From UBA2638 sp046293135 (GTDB taxonomy: Bacteria > Pseudomonadota > Alphaproteobacteria > Micavibrionales > Micavibrionaceae), in assembly GCA_046293135.1 (NCBI GenBank), contig JBKBPR010000005.1:73494-137493 (forward strand): a stretch of DNA of 64,000 nucleotides. Direction: 5' to 3'. Below, one piece after another: positions 50,218 to 59,918 of the stretch; within the stretch, counting starts at the first letter, position 1; every line of letters starts with the position of its first letter. The notes beneath the pieces were generated by a model that was not told where the DNA came from, did no database searches, and saw only the letters and a list, made by a program, of their open reading frames with translations. The translations under genes were made by a program, and so were the position numbers.

Positions 50218-51276
50218 ATGGAACAACAACACGCCGCAAGGCCGCAAACGCCGCAACACGATAACGCCGCGCCACATGAAAATCCGCTTGATGCGCTTTC
50301 GGTGCGGTTTGATGCGGATATAAAATCCGTTAATGCCCTGATTATTGCGCGGATGGCTTCGGATGTGGCGCTGGTCAACCAGCTGGCGGGCTATATCATT
50401 GCGGCGGGCGGCAAGCGGATCAGACCGCTTTTGACCTTGGCCGCCACCGCGCTTTTTGCCGGAGAAATGCCCCGCGCCCATAATCTGGCCGCCGCCGTCG
50501 AATTCATTCACACCGCCACATTGCTGCATGACGATGTCGTGGATGAGAGTTTAGAGCGGCGCGGCAAAGCCACCGCCAACACCGTCTTCGGCAATCAGGC
50601 CAGCGTTCTGGTCGGAGATTTTTTATTCTCTCGCGCATTCCAATTGATGGTCGCGGACGGCAATCTGGAGGTTTTGCGCATCCTGTCCGACGCTTCGGCG
50701 ATTATCGCGCAAGGCGAGGTTTTGCAGCTCAGCGCGATGAACAATCCTGATACGCCGCTTGAAACCTATATCGAGATTGTCAGCGCCAAGACCGCTGCGC
50801 TGTTCTCCGCCGCTTGCGCGGTCGGCCCCGTCATTGCGGGACAGAGCGAGGGCAGCGTCAAGGCGATGAGCGATTACGGGTTAAACCTCGGGATCGCCTT
50901 TCAGATTGCCGATGATATTCTGGATTACACCGCCGATGCGCAGGCGCTCGGTAAAACACTTGGTGATGATTTCCGTGAAGGCAAAATGACCGCGCCGATC
51001 ATCTTTGCCGTGCAAAGCGCAAATAGCGATGATGAGCGGGATTTCTGGCAGCGCGTCATTGCCGAAAACACACAAAGCGAGAGTGATTTCGCCCACGCCC
51101 TCGCCCTGATCGACAAGCATAACGGCCTCGCTCGCGCGCAGGAACTGGCGCAAGATTACGCGGCCAAGGCGCAAAACGCACTGGAGCTTATCCCCGTTAA
51201 TGCGGCGCAAGACACTGCGGCTCTGAAAGACACGCTGCGGGCGCTGATTGATTTTTCGATCCGCCGCCTGTATTAA
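50218..51276 (+). CDS. Long-chain polyprenyl diphosphate synthase (IspB-like)
   Basis: This 352-aa trans-prenyltransferase has LLHDDVVDESLERRGK (first Asp-rich motif) and FQIADDILDYTAD (second), with GGKRIRPLLTLAATALF. The residues before DDVVD and the length match octaprenyl/solanesyl/decaprenyl synthases that make the ubiquinone tail. Chain length cannot be read with certainty. It fits the ispA, COQ9-like and DXP genes in the window. GGGTGG precedes ATG 50218. Confidence 0.9.
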   Translation: MEQQHAARPQTPQHDNAAPHENPLDALSVRFDADIKSVNALIIARMASDVALVNQLAGYIIAAGGKRIRPLLTLAATALFAGEMPRAHNLAAAVEFIHTATLLHDDVVDESLERRGKATANTVFGNQASVLVGDFLFSRAFQLMVADGNLEVLRILSDASAIIAQGEVLQLSAMNNPDTPLETYIEIVSAKTAALFSAACAVGPVIAGQSEGSVKAMSDYGLNLGIAFQIADDILDYTADAQALGKTLGDDFREGKMTAPIIFAVQSANSDDERDFWQRVIAENTQSESDFAHALALIDKHNGLARAQELAQDYAAKAQNALELIPVNAAQDTAALKDTLRALIDFSIRRLY

Positions 51277-51282
51277 ATAGAT

Positions 51283-51933
51283 ATGCGGTTTTTTATAAAT
51301 AACATTCTGTTTTTATTGGCCGGTTTGAGTGTTTTGATAATTTCAAACGCCCCCCATACCCACGCCCGCCCTATTTCCTATCCCGGCGGCTGGACGGTCA
51401 TGACCTATCATGATAAGGACAGCAACTGGTTTCACGCGCATTACTCGCCGAGCATTCGTTATTCCGTCGGCTGGAGGCACGAATATTTCCGAAAAGAATC
51501 CGTTCACGCCGATTACGCGCAGCTCAATATTTTGCTCAAACGGTGGAACAACCCCGCTTCTCAGGCTAATCTTTATCTGAAATCAGGCGCAGGAATCGCT
51601 TATAAGAGTGACAAAGCGGATGTTTCAGGTTTTAGCGGTCTGGCCGCCGATTGGGAAGACCGCCGCTATTTTGTATCCTATGAGAACCGTTTTGTTTACG
51701 CGGGAGAGTTTGACAAGTTTGCAAAACATGAAGCGCGTATCGGCATTGCACCTTATATCGGCGGTCATGGCGACCTGCATACATGGTTGATGTTGCAAGC
51801 CAATTACAGCCCCGGCGAAAAGGATGATTTCTCGCTTACGCCTCTTGTCCGTTTGTTCAAAGGCCCTACGTTAATAGAGGTGGGATATAATTTTGACGGC
51901 GGCATCATGTTTAACGCCACACATACATTTTAG
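51283..51933 (+). CDS. Probable outer-membrane beta-barrel protein, 216 aa
   Basis: A signal peptide (LAGLSVLIISNAPHTHA) is followed by alternating amphipathic strands (YSVGWRHEYF, ANLYLKSGAGIAY, RYFVSYENRFVYAGEF, EARIGIAPYIGG) and a C-terminal Phe (GGIMFNATHTF), the usual ending of barrel proteins. It starts 6 nt after the ispB-like gene and is followed at 45 nt by a periplasmic HMA protein, so a metal-related job is possible. No family recognised. Confidence 0.65.
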   Translation: MRFFINNILFLLAGLSVLIISNAPHTHARPISYPGGWTVMTYHDKDSNWFHAHYSPSIRYSVGWRHEYFRKESVHADYAQLNILLKRWNNPASQANLYLKSGAGIAYKSDKADVSGFSGLAADWEDRRYFVSYENRFVYAGEFDKFAKHEARIGIAPYIGGHGDLHTWLMLQANYSPGEKDDFSLTPLVRLFKGPTLIEVGYNFDGGIMFNATHTF

Positions 51934-51978
51934 GCGCTATTTGCCTCGCAATTATTGAATAAAAAAGGATATGACATC

Positions 51979-52275
51979 ATGAAACGTTTTTTTCTGCTAA
52001 CCATGGCTTTGGTTTTAATCAGCGTTCCTGTCTGGGCGGCGGAAATCATCCACGTTAAGGTCAACGGTATGGTTTGCGATTTTTGTGCGCAATCCGTCTT
52101 GAAAGTTTTTGAGCGCAATAAAGGCGTTGAAACCATCGATATTGATCTTGATAGCGGCGTTGTCACATTGACGATGAAAGATGGCGGCTCGATCAGTGAT
52201 GAAGAGATTGAAAAGAATATCGATTATTCCGGCTATGGCTTTGTGAGTATTGAGCGCGAAACAGCGCAAGAGTAA
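51979..52275 (+). CDS. Periplasmic heavy-metal-associated (HMA) domain protein, 98 aa
   Basis: ATG 51979 follows AAGGA. A signal peptide (MKRFFLLTMALVLISVPVWA) leads a single HMA ferredoxin-like domain with the metal motif NGMVCDFCAQSV (GMxCxxC). It resembles MerP-type copper/mercury-binding proteins. The neighbour is a probable outer-membrane protein rather than a CopA-type ATPase. Confidence 0.85.
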   Translation: MKRFFLLTMALVLISVPVWAAEIIHVKVNGMVCDFCAQSVLKVFERNKGVETIDIDLDSGVVTLTMKDGGSISDEEIEKNIDYSGYGFVSIERETAQE

Positions 52276-52306
52276 AACCAGAGCGGCGCAAGCGTAATAG
52301 CGCCGA

Positions 52307-52840
52307 TCAACTCATCCAGTTCACCCATGCCCCATAAAGCAAGAACGAAAAGCCCAGAGCGCTTAAGAAATGGGCGAGTGTTGCGGGCAGCATAACGCGC
52401 ACACATAAATAATACATGATAAAGAAAATCGGAAAGCTGGCCGCGAAATAAACCCTGAGATCGTATTTTTCAATCTCCGGAAAGAGGATAAAGCTCGACG
52501 CCAGAACCATCGACATCATCGCCGCCGTCAGCACATACCAGATATTGGCGACATGCGCGAAAAGATGCGAACAGCGCAAAAACACCCACACCACCACAGG
52601 AACAGACACCCACAGCGCCACAAACAGCGCCATGACAAAGGCGGTATTGGTTTTGGTGAGGTAATAGACAAAATCACCCTTTTGCGCGGCGATCCCCACC
52701 ACCGTTGCGGCATAGGTCAAGCCCAGCACAGGAAAAAAACGCCGCGTCATCACACGGAAAAACGCCTTTGGCACGAGCCTGTCCGGCTCACCATAGTGCA
52801 ATTTCACAGGCCTGCGCCGCTCGGCAATCCGCTTCCTCAT
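52307..52840 (-). CDS. Integral membrane hypothetical protein, 177 aa
   Basis: Four to five membrane helices: FFPVLGLTYAATVVGIAA, FVMALFVALWVSVPVVVWVFL, WYVLTAAMMSMVLASSFIL, FAASFPIFFIMYYLCVRVML, HFLSALGFSFLLYGAW. The N-terminus is basic and cytoplasmic. Its start codon overlaps the stop of the Rap1a/Tai-like gene (ATGA), so the two are translationally linked. No family is recognised. Confidence 0.75.
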   Translation of the reverse strand: MRKRIAERRRPVKLHYGEPDRLVPKAFFRVMTRRFFPVLGLTYAATVVGIAAQKGDFVYYLTKTNTAFVMALFVALWVSVPVVVWVFLRCSHLFAHVANIWYVLTAAMMSMVLASSFILFPEIEKYDLRVYFAASFPIFFIMYYLCVRVMLPATLAHFLSALGFSFLLYGAWVNWMS

Positions 52841-53235
52841 CGGCTTCGCTTCCTTTGCTGGCAGGGATAAAAATGATGCAGCGCAAGGGCAACAGCAGGC
52901 GCAGCCGTAAATGCGCTGTGCTGATTGCGGTTTTTATGCACATAGGCGAAGACCTGCTTTTGCAGATCATCAAGGCTGGTTTCCTTCGGCACGCAAAAAT
53001 CAATGCTCGGCGGCACGCCCAGCGAGCGCAGCAAATTGTGATAATCCAAAACGCCTGCAATATAAGCCTGACACGCAATGTGACCGCCGGGAACAAGCTC
53101 CAACCCGTGTGGATTTACACCGCAGACATGAAGCAGATACGCACCGGAAAATTGCGCGGCTTGCGCGGGCTTAAACAGCGCAGGCGTACTCAACAGGGCA
53201 AGCAATGCCAAAGTCATAAAAGCGCGACGCAGCAT
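52837..53235 (-). CDS. Rap1a/Tai-family immunity-like secreted protein, 132 aa
   Basis: A signal peptide (MLRRAFMTLALLALLSTPALFKPAQA) is followed by the Rap1a/Tai pattern: VCGVNPHGLELVPGGHIACQAYIAGVLDYHNLL, then SIDFCVPKETSLDDLQKQVFAYV and the closing ALALHHFYPC, four conserved Cys in all. Rap1a and Tai4 are periplasmic immunity proteins of type VI effectors. No effector or T6SS gene is visible here. It starts 10 nt after the helicase gene. The longer open frame upstream is a shadow of that gene. Confidence 0.75.
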   Translation of the reverse strand: MLRRAFMTLALLALLSTPALFKPAQAAQFSGAYLLHVCGVNPHGLELVPGGHIACQAYIAGVLDYHNLLRSLGVPPSIDFCVPKETSLDDLQKQVFAYVHKNRNQHSAFTAAPAVALALHHFYPCQQRKRSR

Positions 53236-53245
53236 CACTGAAAGC

Positions 53246-56230
53246 CTAGCCTTTTCCGTCTGCATTTTTCTTGAGCTGTTCCAGAATGGCGAAGGGGGAA
53301 TCGTCTTTGACCTTGGCTTCGGCAACCATATTGCTTTGCTTATAGTCCTTGCCCTTCGGGTTGGCGCGGCGTTTGGATTTATCGGGCTTTTTGAAATCCT
53401 TGCCTTGGCCGCGCTCTTGACCGCGCCCGCCTGATGAGTCCTGCGATTTATTGTGCGGCTTATCACCTGATTTATAGGGCGCATTATGCGGTGCGGATTT
53501 CTTGCCTTGGAACGGCTTGCGATTTTCCTGCCCCTCATGGCGCGGCGTATAAGGCTTTGCGCTCTCAAAGGCCTTGCCCTTTTTAAGGCGAAATGTTGCA
53601 AGCTCCGGCTTGATTTGCCCTTGCGGTGCTTGCTCTTGCGGTGTTTGGTCTTGGGCAACAAGCGTTTCAGACACCTCAACTGCGGCAACTGTTGTTTCGG
53701 GAGCAACCACAACCATCGGCTCTACCACAGGCTCTTCGGGCTTTTCCTCAGCCTTTTTTTCGGGCTTTTCTTCCGTTATTGCATCCGCTTCTGTTTTCTC
53801 GCTGAGCGGGTCATAGATTTTCTTATGCCCCATCGATTCCAGAACGGCGTAAAGATCATCAATCGGACAGCCCAGCCATTCCGCCATTTTATGCTGCGCC
53901 TGAAATTTCCCGCCCTGCGCGGAATCGTAAACGGCGCTGATAACGCGGTCTAACATATCAATACGGATCGCCCGCCCGCCATAAACGGGATAGCCGATCG
54001 ACTGATAGAAATCTTTATCAATGGCCTCCAGATCAACCTTGACCGAAACAATTCCATCCTTTGGCACATCAACGGGGAGCCCCCGCCCCTGATACAGCGC
54101 CCAAAGCAGCGCCCGCAATCTGACGGCGGCGGGCTTGTTCAGTGCGGGGAGAAACACCAAGATCGGCCCCAGCTTGATTTTTTTGGTTCTGAGCGCGGCG
54201 CGGTCTTCTGTGCTCAGCGCGGCGATCAGATCCTCAAGCTTTTCACGCGGGATAATCCCCATCGCCTCATAAACCTGAAAGCAAATGCCGCGTACAGAGG
54301 CGGGCAGATCATCGGTTTGTTCCAGCCCGATCAGCGGCTCTAACACCGCGCCCAAATGTGCCTGCAGCCATTGCGTCAAAAACGATTGCAACGCTTCTTT
54401 TTCAACGCCCGCCAGAAAATCCGTGTCGATCAGTTCAATATCAGGCTTGAGCGGTGAGCCGCCCTTTTTGAGCCGCGCCACTGGCTCCCCCGGCAAGGGC
54501 GAGCCGACTTTCTGCTGCCAGAGCAACTGCCCTGTCGCATCGAGTGTTATCTGTTCCGGCTTGGCGTTTAGTATCATTGTCAGTCGTCTTTTAATTTCAC
54601 TTTGTAGAGCCTTGCGCGCCGCATTCATGACGGCCTTATATTCCGCGCCAATGGCTTCCCTATCGGGTATAAAACGAAATGCATGCAAATGTCCAATCAA
54701 ATGCGACTCAACCACAACTTCGCCATTCGCCCGCACGCCCGCCAAAAGCTCTTTGCCCGCTTCGAGCGATTGCATAAGCACCGCCGCACGTTGATCGACG
54801 AACCTCTTTATCAAGGCTTCATGCAGCGCATCGGATAGCCTGTCTTCGATCATACGGGTTTGACCTTGCCAATAATCGGCGCGGCCACCCAGCCAATGGG
54901 ATTTGTAAGAAATATACGTCCAAGTCCGCACATGCGCAAGCCTTGCCATCAGCGCATCGACATCACCCTGAATATCATTGAGCCTGATGATTTGTGCGGC
55001 GACCCAATCTTCGTCAAGTATGCCATATTGCGCAACCCGTAAGAAGATATTGGCCAAAAGCTCCTGATGCGCATCACTTAAAGTTTGACGGAAGTCGGGG
55101 ATTTGACAAACCTCCCACAGCGTCCTGACCATATCGGGTGTTTGCGCAAAGCCCAAAATATCATCGCGTCCGATCAACGCCTTGAGCGCCTGAGCATCAT
55201 CAGACATTCGCCCGCGCACCAGCATTTTGTCGCCTGAGCCCCGATCCAGTGATTTGTAGAGCATGTTGGGTGATGAGAAATCAAGAGCCGCATTCCGCCA
55301 ATACAGCTCGCGCACGCTTTCAAATTTATGGCCTTCAATCGCCTTCACGCTCTCTTCGTCCAGATCGCTGATCCGTCCCGTAACGCCGAACGTGCCATCC
55401 TTGGTATAACGCCCAGCACGCCCAGCAATTTGCGCCAGTTCGATATCTCTCAGCGGCCTCATGTGCTGGCCGTCAAATTTGCGCGTTGCAGCCAGCGCGA
55501 CATGGCGGATATCCATATTCAAACCCATGCCAATCGCATCGGTCGCAACCATAAAATCAACCTCGCCCGATTGAAAGAGCGCAACTTGCGCATTGCGGGT
55601 ACGCGGTGACAAAGCGCCGAGCACAACCGCAGTTCCGCCGCGATGACGGCGGATCATCTCGGCTGTGTTATAGACCTCATCCATCGAAAAAGCGACAATC
55701 GCAGAGCGTTTCGGCAAGCGTGTCAGCTTTTTGAAACCTTTATAGTCCAGATTGGAGAAACGCTTGCACTCCTCAAACTCGATATTCGGAACAAGCTTGG
55801 CCAGCGCAAGGCGCATGGTCGCAGCGCCCATAAACATGGTGTACTCACTGCCACGCGCCCGCAATATGCGGTCGGTGAAAATATGCCCGCGCTCAGGATC
55901 TTCCGCCAGTTGAACCTCATCCACCGCCACAAATTCAAAGCTGCGCTCAACGGGCATGGATTCAACGGTACAGCAAAAATATTTCGCATTGGCGGGGATG
56001 ATTTTCTCCTCCCCCGTTACCAGCGCAACACGGCTGCGCCCCTTAATCTGAGCAATTCTGTCATAGTTTTCGCGCGCCAATAGCCTCAGCGGAAAACCAA
56101 TCATACCACTTTCAAACGATAACATACGATCAATCGCACGATAGGTCTTGCCGGTATTGGTTGGCCCCAACATGGCAACAATTCGGCTATCGCTGCGCAG
56201 CGCCCTGTTTGTGAGATCATGTCTACTCAT
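53246..56230 (-). CDS. SUV3-like DEAD/H-type RNA helicase, 994 aa
   Basis: The motor domain has Walker A GPTNTGKTYRA, motif II DEVQL, the SAT equivalent GAATMR, TDAIGMGLNMDI and motif VI QIAGRAGRY, the pattern of mitochondrial SUV3 and its alphaproteobacterial homologues. The middle part is helical. The C-terminal ~150 residues (from ~845) are low complexity: Pro/Glu/Lys/Val-rich, then Lys/Gly/Ser-rich, likely disordered and RNA-binding. In this group the gene often precedes an S4-domain gene; here it precedes a Rap1a-like gene. Confidence 0.92.
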   Translation of the reverse strand: MSRHDLTNRALRSDSRIVAMLGPTNTGKTYRAIDRMLSFESGMIGFPLRLLARENYDRIAQIKGRSRVALVTGEEKIIPANAKYFCCTVESMPVERSFEFVAVDEVQLAEDPERGHIFTDRILRARGSEYTMFMGAATMRLALAKLVPNIEFEECKRFSNLDYKGFKKLTRLPKRSAIVAFSMDEVYNTAEMIRRHRGGTAVVLGALSPRTRNAQVALFQSGEVDFMVATDAIGMGLNMDIRHVALAATRKFDGQHMRPLRDIELAQIAGRAGRYTKDGTFGVTGRISDLDEESVKAIEGHKFESVRELYWRNAALDFSSPNMLYKSLDRGSGDKMLVRGRMSDDAQALKALIGRDDILGFAQTPDMVRTLWEVCQIPDFRQTLSDAHQELLANIFLRVAQYGILDEDWVAAQIIRLNDIQGDVDALMARLAHVRTWTYISYKSHWLGGRADYWQGQTRMIEDRLSDALHEALIKRFVDQRAAVLMQSLEAGKELLAGVRANGEVVVESHLIGHLHAFRFIPDREAIGAEYKAVMNAARKALQSEIKRRLTMILNAKPEQITLDATGQLLWQQKVGSPLPGEPVARLKKGGSPLKPDIELIDTDFLAGVEKEALQSFLTQWLQAHLGAVLEPLIGLEQTDDLPASVRGICFQVYEAMGIIPREKLEDLIAALSTEDRAALRTKKIKLGPILVFLPALNKPAAVRLRALLWALYQGRGLPVDVPKDGIVSVKVDLEAIDKDFYQSIGYPVYGGRAIRIDMLDRVISAVYDSAQGGKFQAQHKMAEWLGCPIDDLYAVLESMGHKKIYDPLSEKTEADAITEEKPEKKAEEKPEEPVVEPMVVVAPETTVAAVEVSETLVAQDQTPQEQAPQGQIKPELATFRLKKGKAFESAKPYTPRHEGQENRKPFQGKKSAPHNAPYKSGDKPHNKSQDSSGGRGQERGQGKDFKKPDKSKRRANPKGKDYKQSNMVAEAKVKDDSPFAILEQLKKNADGKG

Positions 56231-56364
56231 TTGAGATTAAGAGTAATGCGCTATGCCGCAAAAAACAGGCGAAAAACAGCAAAAACAAAAAATACCCAGC
56301 GGAATATTCAAATCCCCCTTGGAAGTTACTGATATTTCTGCTTAAATGCGCGTGCAGCAAAAAT

Positions 56365-58194
56365 ATGTTTAGACAAAGCAACTTGCTTGAAAACAAAGGA
56401 CGGATAAACCCCTTGGTTTACGCACGATACAGCGCCGCAACACGAAAATTCTTCGCACTGGCTTTTGGCTTGTGGGTGCTTGCTGTTTTTGCAGCCTTAT
56501 CCTCCGGCACGCTTCGTGCGGAAGAAGCTACACAGATTGATGACACCGAAACCCACCTGCGCACACTGCTCGAAACCTATATTGATGATAAGAAATACGA
56601 ATTTTACGAGAGCGGGATTGATGTCCATTACGAGGGGGAAATACTCATTGAAAGTTTCGATGGCTATTTCTCTGTAACGCTGCCTTATGTCACAATGGAA
56701 ATGCAAAACGGCACGAAGCTTGATGTCGGGCAAATCGCATTGAATATAGCACCGTTTGGAACAGATAGCGGACAGTGGAAAATGACTTTTGCGCTGCCGA
56801 CCCCGATCGGTTTTACACCCTATAATATTGACAAAGATGACGCAGCGACAAAAATCAACCTTACAATCGGCGGGCAGCGTTCATCAGGCGTGTGGAACGA
56901 AGCTCTCAACTATTTCTCCAAACTTGATGCGAATTTCCATGGCCTGCGCCTAAACAGCATTGATGACAGCTTTTCACTTTCCATTCCCTCAAGCCGGATT
57001 GTTTACGATCTCGAAAGTGATACGAGCGGAAAATGGTCGGGACCTGTTTATTTTAACATTAGTGACATTCATTACAAACCCGATGCCGACGCCCCCGAAA
57101 AGGATCTAACAATCGGGGCGTTCGATTTGAATCTGGAGATGTTCCAATACGATCCTGCGGCAACCCCCGCCTATCAGCAAGAGTTGATGGCTCTGCTGAA
57201 TATCGCTGAAGCCCCCGGCGTTCTAAAGCCCAATTTTGCAAAATTTTACGAAGCATTTGTGGCGATGATCGGCAATGGCTTTACGTCGGAATATCAGCTT
57301 TCCGATGCGCAAATCGGACAGACAGATTTATTCGAAACGCTCACCGCGCTGCGTCTCGATAATCTACATTTCGGTTTTGACCTTACAGGGTTTTTGGAGG
57401 ACAAAGTCTCTCTCGGCATTCGTGTCGGCTTTGATGGCTTGATGCCAACGCCGCCGCTCTCAATCTCGCCCGCGCAAGCACCGAAAAATATGAATATTGA
57501 TCTGGTGCTGGAGAATATTCCGGTGCGCGAGATCATGCAAACAGCATTCGATCATTTTGCCGCCGAAACCCACGATGCCGAATATGATGAATCTGATATT
57601 CGTGAAACGGCGGATATCAGCGAAGATGCGAAGGCCGCTGCTTTTGAAATGCTCCAGAGCATTCCCGATATATTGCGCCGCTCCGCAACAACGCTCAATG
57701 TGAATAACAACTATGTCGGCAATGATTTTTATACGCTCGAACTTTCAGGGGCATTAATGACTGCTCCCGACCAATCATTGCTGCCTGTCACTGGCGCGAT
57801 GAACGGAAAGATTTTCGGGCTTGATGCGCTGCTTGAACAAGTTACGATCGAGATGCAAGCCGCCATGGCCGAGCAAAGCGAAAAAGTAAGCAATCTGCAA
57901 GCACTGGCTATGAGCCTGACTTTGCTGCGCGGCTTTGCCAAAACCGAAACCGATGAGACGGGCGAGATATTACACACATTCAGCTTTGATATCGGCACGG
58001 AAGGACAATTGACCGTAAACGGCAATGATTTAAGCGCCTTGCTGGCGCTGCTTAATCTCGCCCAGCCTGTGGCGGCATCTGGAAGCTCTGGCGGAGCTAT
58101 AACACAAGGAACCCCTGCCGCCCCCAACACAAAATCCGCGCCTGTTCCAGATGTTAAAATTGAAAGTGATCGCGAAACAGGCGTTACGGAATAG
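56365..58194 (+). CDS. Hypothetical exported protein, 609 aa
   Basis: An N-terminal basic stretch and one hydrophobic helix (~30-48, FFALAFGLWVLAVFAALSS) form a signal or anchor. The rest is beta-rich with repeated amphipathic strands (YFSVTLPYVTMEMQNGTKLDV, FHGLRLNSIDDSFSLSIPSSRI, IHYKPDADAPEKDLTIGAFDLNLEMF). This is like AsmA/DUF945-style periplasmic proteins, but I cannot assign a family. It diverges from the helicase and converges on hemW. The Ser/Gly/Pro-rich tail is probably disordered. Confidence 0.75.
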   Translation: MFRQSNLLENKGRINPLVYARYSAATRKFFALAFGLWVLAVFAALSSGTLRAEEATQIDDTETHLRTLLETYIDDKKYEFYESGIDVHYEGEILIESFDGYFSVTLPYVTMEMQNGTKLDVGQIALNIAPFGTDSGQWKMTFALPTPIGFTPYNIDKDDAATKINLTIGGQRSSGVWNEALNYFSKLDANFHGLRLNSIDDSFSLSIPSSRIVYDLESDTSGKWSGPVYFNISDIHYKPDADAPEKDLTIGAFDLNLEMFQYDPAATPAYQQELMALLNIAEAPGVLKPNFAKFYEAFVAMIGNGFTSEYQLSDAQIGQTDLFETLTALRLDNLHFGFDLTGFLEDKVSLGIRVGFDGLMPTPPLSISPAQAPKNMNIDLVLENIPVREIMQTAFDHFAAETHDAEYDESDIRETADISEDAKAAAFEMLQSIPDILRRSATTLNVNNNYVGNDFYTLELSGALMTAPDQSLLPVTGAMNGKIFGLDALLEQVTIEMQAAMAEQSEKVSNLQALAMSLTLLRGFAKTETDETGEILHTFSFDIGTEGQLTVNGNDLSALLALLNLAQPVAASGSSGGAITQGTPAAPNTKSAPVPDVKIESDRETGVTE

Positions 58195-58250
58195 CTTGGA
58201 ATTTTAACGCTCCCCTGTCCCCTGCTCCTCTCTTTGATATTATTTAGCTC

Positions 58251-59423
58251 TTACTTCAAAATAAATGGCAAGATTGAGTCCGTCTGCAGCCAGCCTTCGC
58301 GGTTCGGGGTGATGGATGTTTGATCATGATCATAGGTGAGCCAGCCCTGCTCCGAAAGCACGTCGAGCCTATCCTTGGAGATGTAGCGCTCCCAATCTTG
58401 CGGCGGTAAACCGCAACGCGCCAAAAGCGCATGAAGATCAAAACGCTTTTTCATGCGCAGCGCTCCCATCAAGGCCTCTGTCAAACGCTCTTGCGGCGGG
58501 ATCAGCGTATGCGGCTTTGCGCCGTGGCCGCGCTGACCGACAGCCTCCATCCATTCCGCAGGGCGTTTATAATCTTCGGTGGCAAATTTCTGCCCGTCAT
58601 AGCTGATGCGCCCATGCGCCCCCGCGCCAATCCCGATATAATCATTGTAGTGCCAATAAATTTGATTGTGCCGCGATTCATGACCGCTGGCGCCGAAATT
58701 GGAAATCTCGTAAGCGGGCATACCCGCCGCCGCCATCATATCATAGGTGAGGTTAAAAAACGCGGCGATACTGTCCTCATCATGCGGGTGTAAATTGCCG
58801 CGCTGAAGCTGTTTTTCAAAGGCCGTTCCTTCTTTGATGGTGAGCTGATAGGCTGATAAATGCCCGCGCATTAAGGGGATAGCGGCGCGCAATTCGTGCT
58901 CCCAATCGCTCAAACTTTGATCGGGCAGCGCATAAATCAGATCAAAAGTGAAGCGATCGAATATATCGCCCGCAATATCAATCGCGCGGCGTACCTCCTG
59001 AGCCGAATGCAGCCGCCCTAAAAATTTCAACGCCGCATCACTCAAGGATTGCACACCGAGCGATAGCCTGTTCACCCCCGCCGCTTTGAAGGCCTTGAAC
59101 GTATCTGTTTCGGTTGAGGTCGGATTGGCCTCAAGCGTAATTTCAACGTACTTCGCAACGCGCCAGCCTTTATAAACGGATGATATAATGGCCTCTATAT
59201 CATCAACCGCCATAAGCGATGGCGTACCGCCGCCAAAATAGATCGAGACGATCTCGGCCTTTGGCATTAGGGCTTGATGGGCCTCAATCGCACGCATATA
59301 AGCCGCCCGCCAATCGAGGGGGTTATGCTCCTGACGCAAATAGATATTGAAGTCGCAATACGGGCATTTGGACAAACAAAAAGGCCAGTGGATATAAATT
59401 CCCGTCTGGCCTTCCTGAAACAT
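58251..59423 (-). CDS. hemW: Radical SAM heme chaperone HemW
   Basis: This 390-aa protein has the radical SAM cluster motif CLSKCPYCDF (CxxxCxxC) with HemW's fourth near-by Phe, VSIYFGGGTPSLM, and the HemN-type C-terminal domain. It lacks the N-terminal extension of true HemN, so it is the heme-delivery chaperone rather than coproporphyrinogen oxidase. Hems follow the hemA-type start in this window. It sits in the hemW - IcmD-like - rdgB - rph set on the minus strand. Confidence 0.93.
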   Translation of the reverse strand: MFQEGQTGIYIHWPFCLSKCPYCDFNIYLRQEHNPLDWRAAYMRAIEAHQALMPKAEIVSIYFGGGTPSLMAVDDIEAIISSVYKGWRVAKYVEITLEANPTSTETDTFKAFKAAGVNRLSLGVQSLSDAALKFLGRLHSAQEVRRAIDIAGDIFDRFTFDLIYALPDQSLSDWEHELRAAIPLMRGHLSAYQLTIKEGTAFEKQLQRGNLHPHDEDSIAAFFNLTYDMMAAAGMPAYEISNFGASGHESRHNQIYWHYNDYIGIGAGAHGRISYDGQKFATEDYKRPAEWMEAVGQRGHGAKPHTLIPPQERLTEALMGALRMKKRFDLHALLARCGLPPQDWERYISKDRLDVLSEQGWLTYDHDQTSITPNREGWLQTDSILPFILK

Positions 59424-59492
59424 CTATCTGCGCTCCGCTTTGATATAATAAAACTTTACAGCACCAAAAGCGCGCGGCGTGAAAACTGATAT

Positions 59493-59882
59493 TTAGAATA
59501 CGTTGAACGTAACCTTGTTCAGCTTCGCTGCCGTTGTTTGTGTTGTTGTTGTTCCAATTGTGTTGGTCATCGCTTCAAAAACAATCGGCAGAGCAAATAA
59601 TGCGCCACCAGCAGCCAAACGAATTGCGCCGTCTTTCATTGGTGTTTGTGACGGGTTTTCAACATGGTCTTTAATTTTCAAAATCCCAAGCGTTCCGATC
59701 AACATACCGAACAGGTAACAAATACCAGTCAACAAACCCGGAAGTTCAGCGATTGAGTCATTGATGTTTCTGGCGATGTCACCGAAATTATTACCAGCCT
59801 GCGCCTGAGAAGCACTGCTCATCAATCCGATCAATACAGCGGATTGCAGCATTAAAGATTTTTTATTCAATAGAGTAAACAT
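59493..59882 (-). CDS. IcmD/DotP-like (type IVB secretion) orphan membrane protein, 129 aa
   Basis: GAGG before ATG 59882 and a signal/TM segment (MLQSAVLIGLMSSASQAQAG) come first. Then FGDIARNINDSIAELPGLLTGICYLFGMLIGTLGILKIKDHVENPSQTP and GGALFALPIVFEA: two membrane helices around a polar KxHxxNPxQxP turn. This is the pattern of IcmD/DotP and IcmC/DotE of Legionella-type secretion and IncI conjugation. The length is normal for IcmD. No other Dot/Icm gene is visible; a conjugation pilin-like protein is an alternative. Confidence 0.6.
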   Translation of the reverse strand: MFTLLNKKSLMLQSAVLIGLMSSASQAQAGNNFGDIARNINDSIAELPGLLTGICYLFGMLIGTLGILKIKDHVENPSQTPMKDGAIRLAAGGALFALPIVFEAMTNTIGTTTTQTTAAKLNKVTFNVF

Positions 59883-59918
59883 ATCGCATACCTCAAAAAA
59901 TTTGTGAAATCGGGAAAA

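Noticed and set aside
17086..51276. ispA and the ispB-like gene as a recent duplication
   Set aside because: They differ at the chain-length-determining residues before the first Asp-rich motif and represent the two ordinary, ancient branches.
52837..53712. Longer 291-codon version of the Rap1a/Tai-like gene
   Set aside because: The extra N-terminal part is another frame of the helicase C-terminus; ATG 53235 gives a signal peptide directly.
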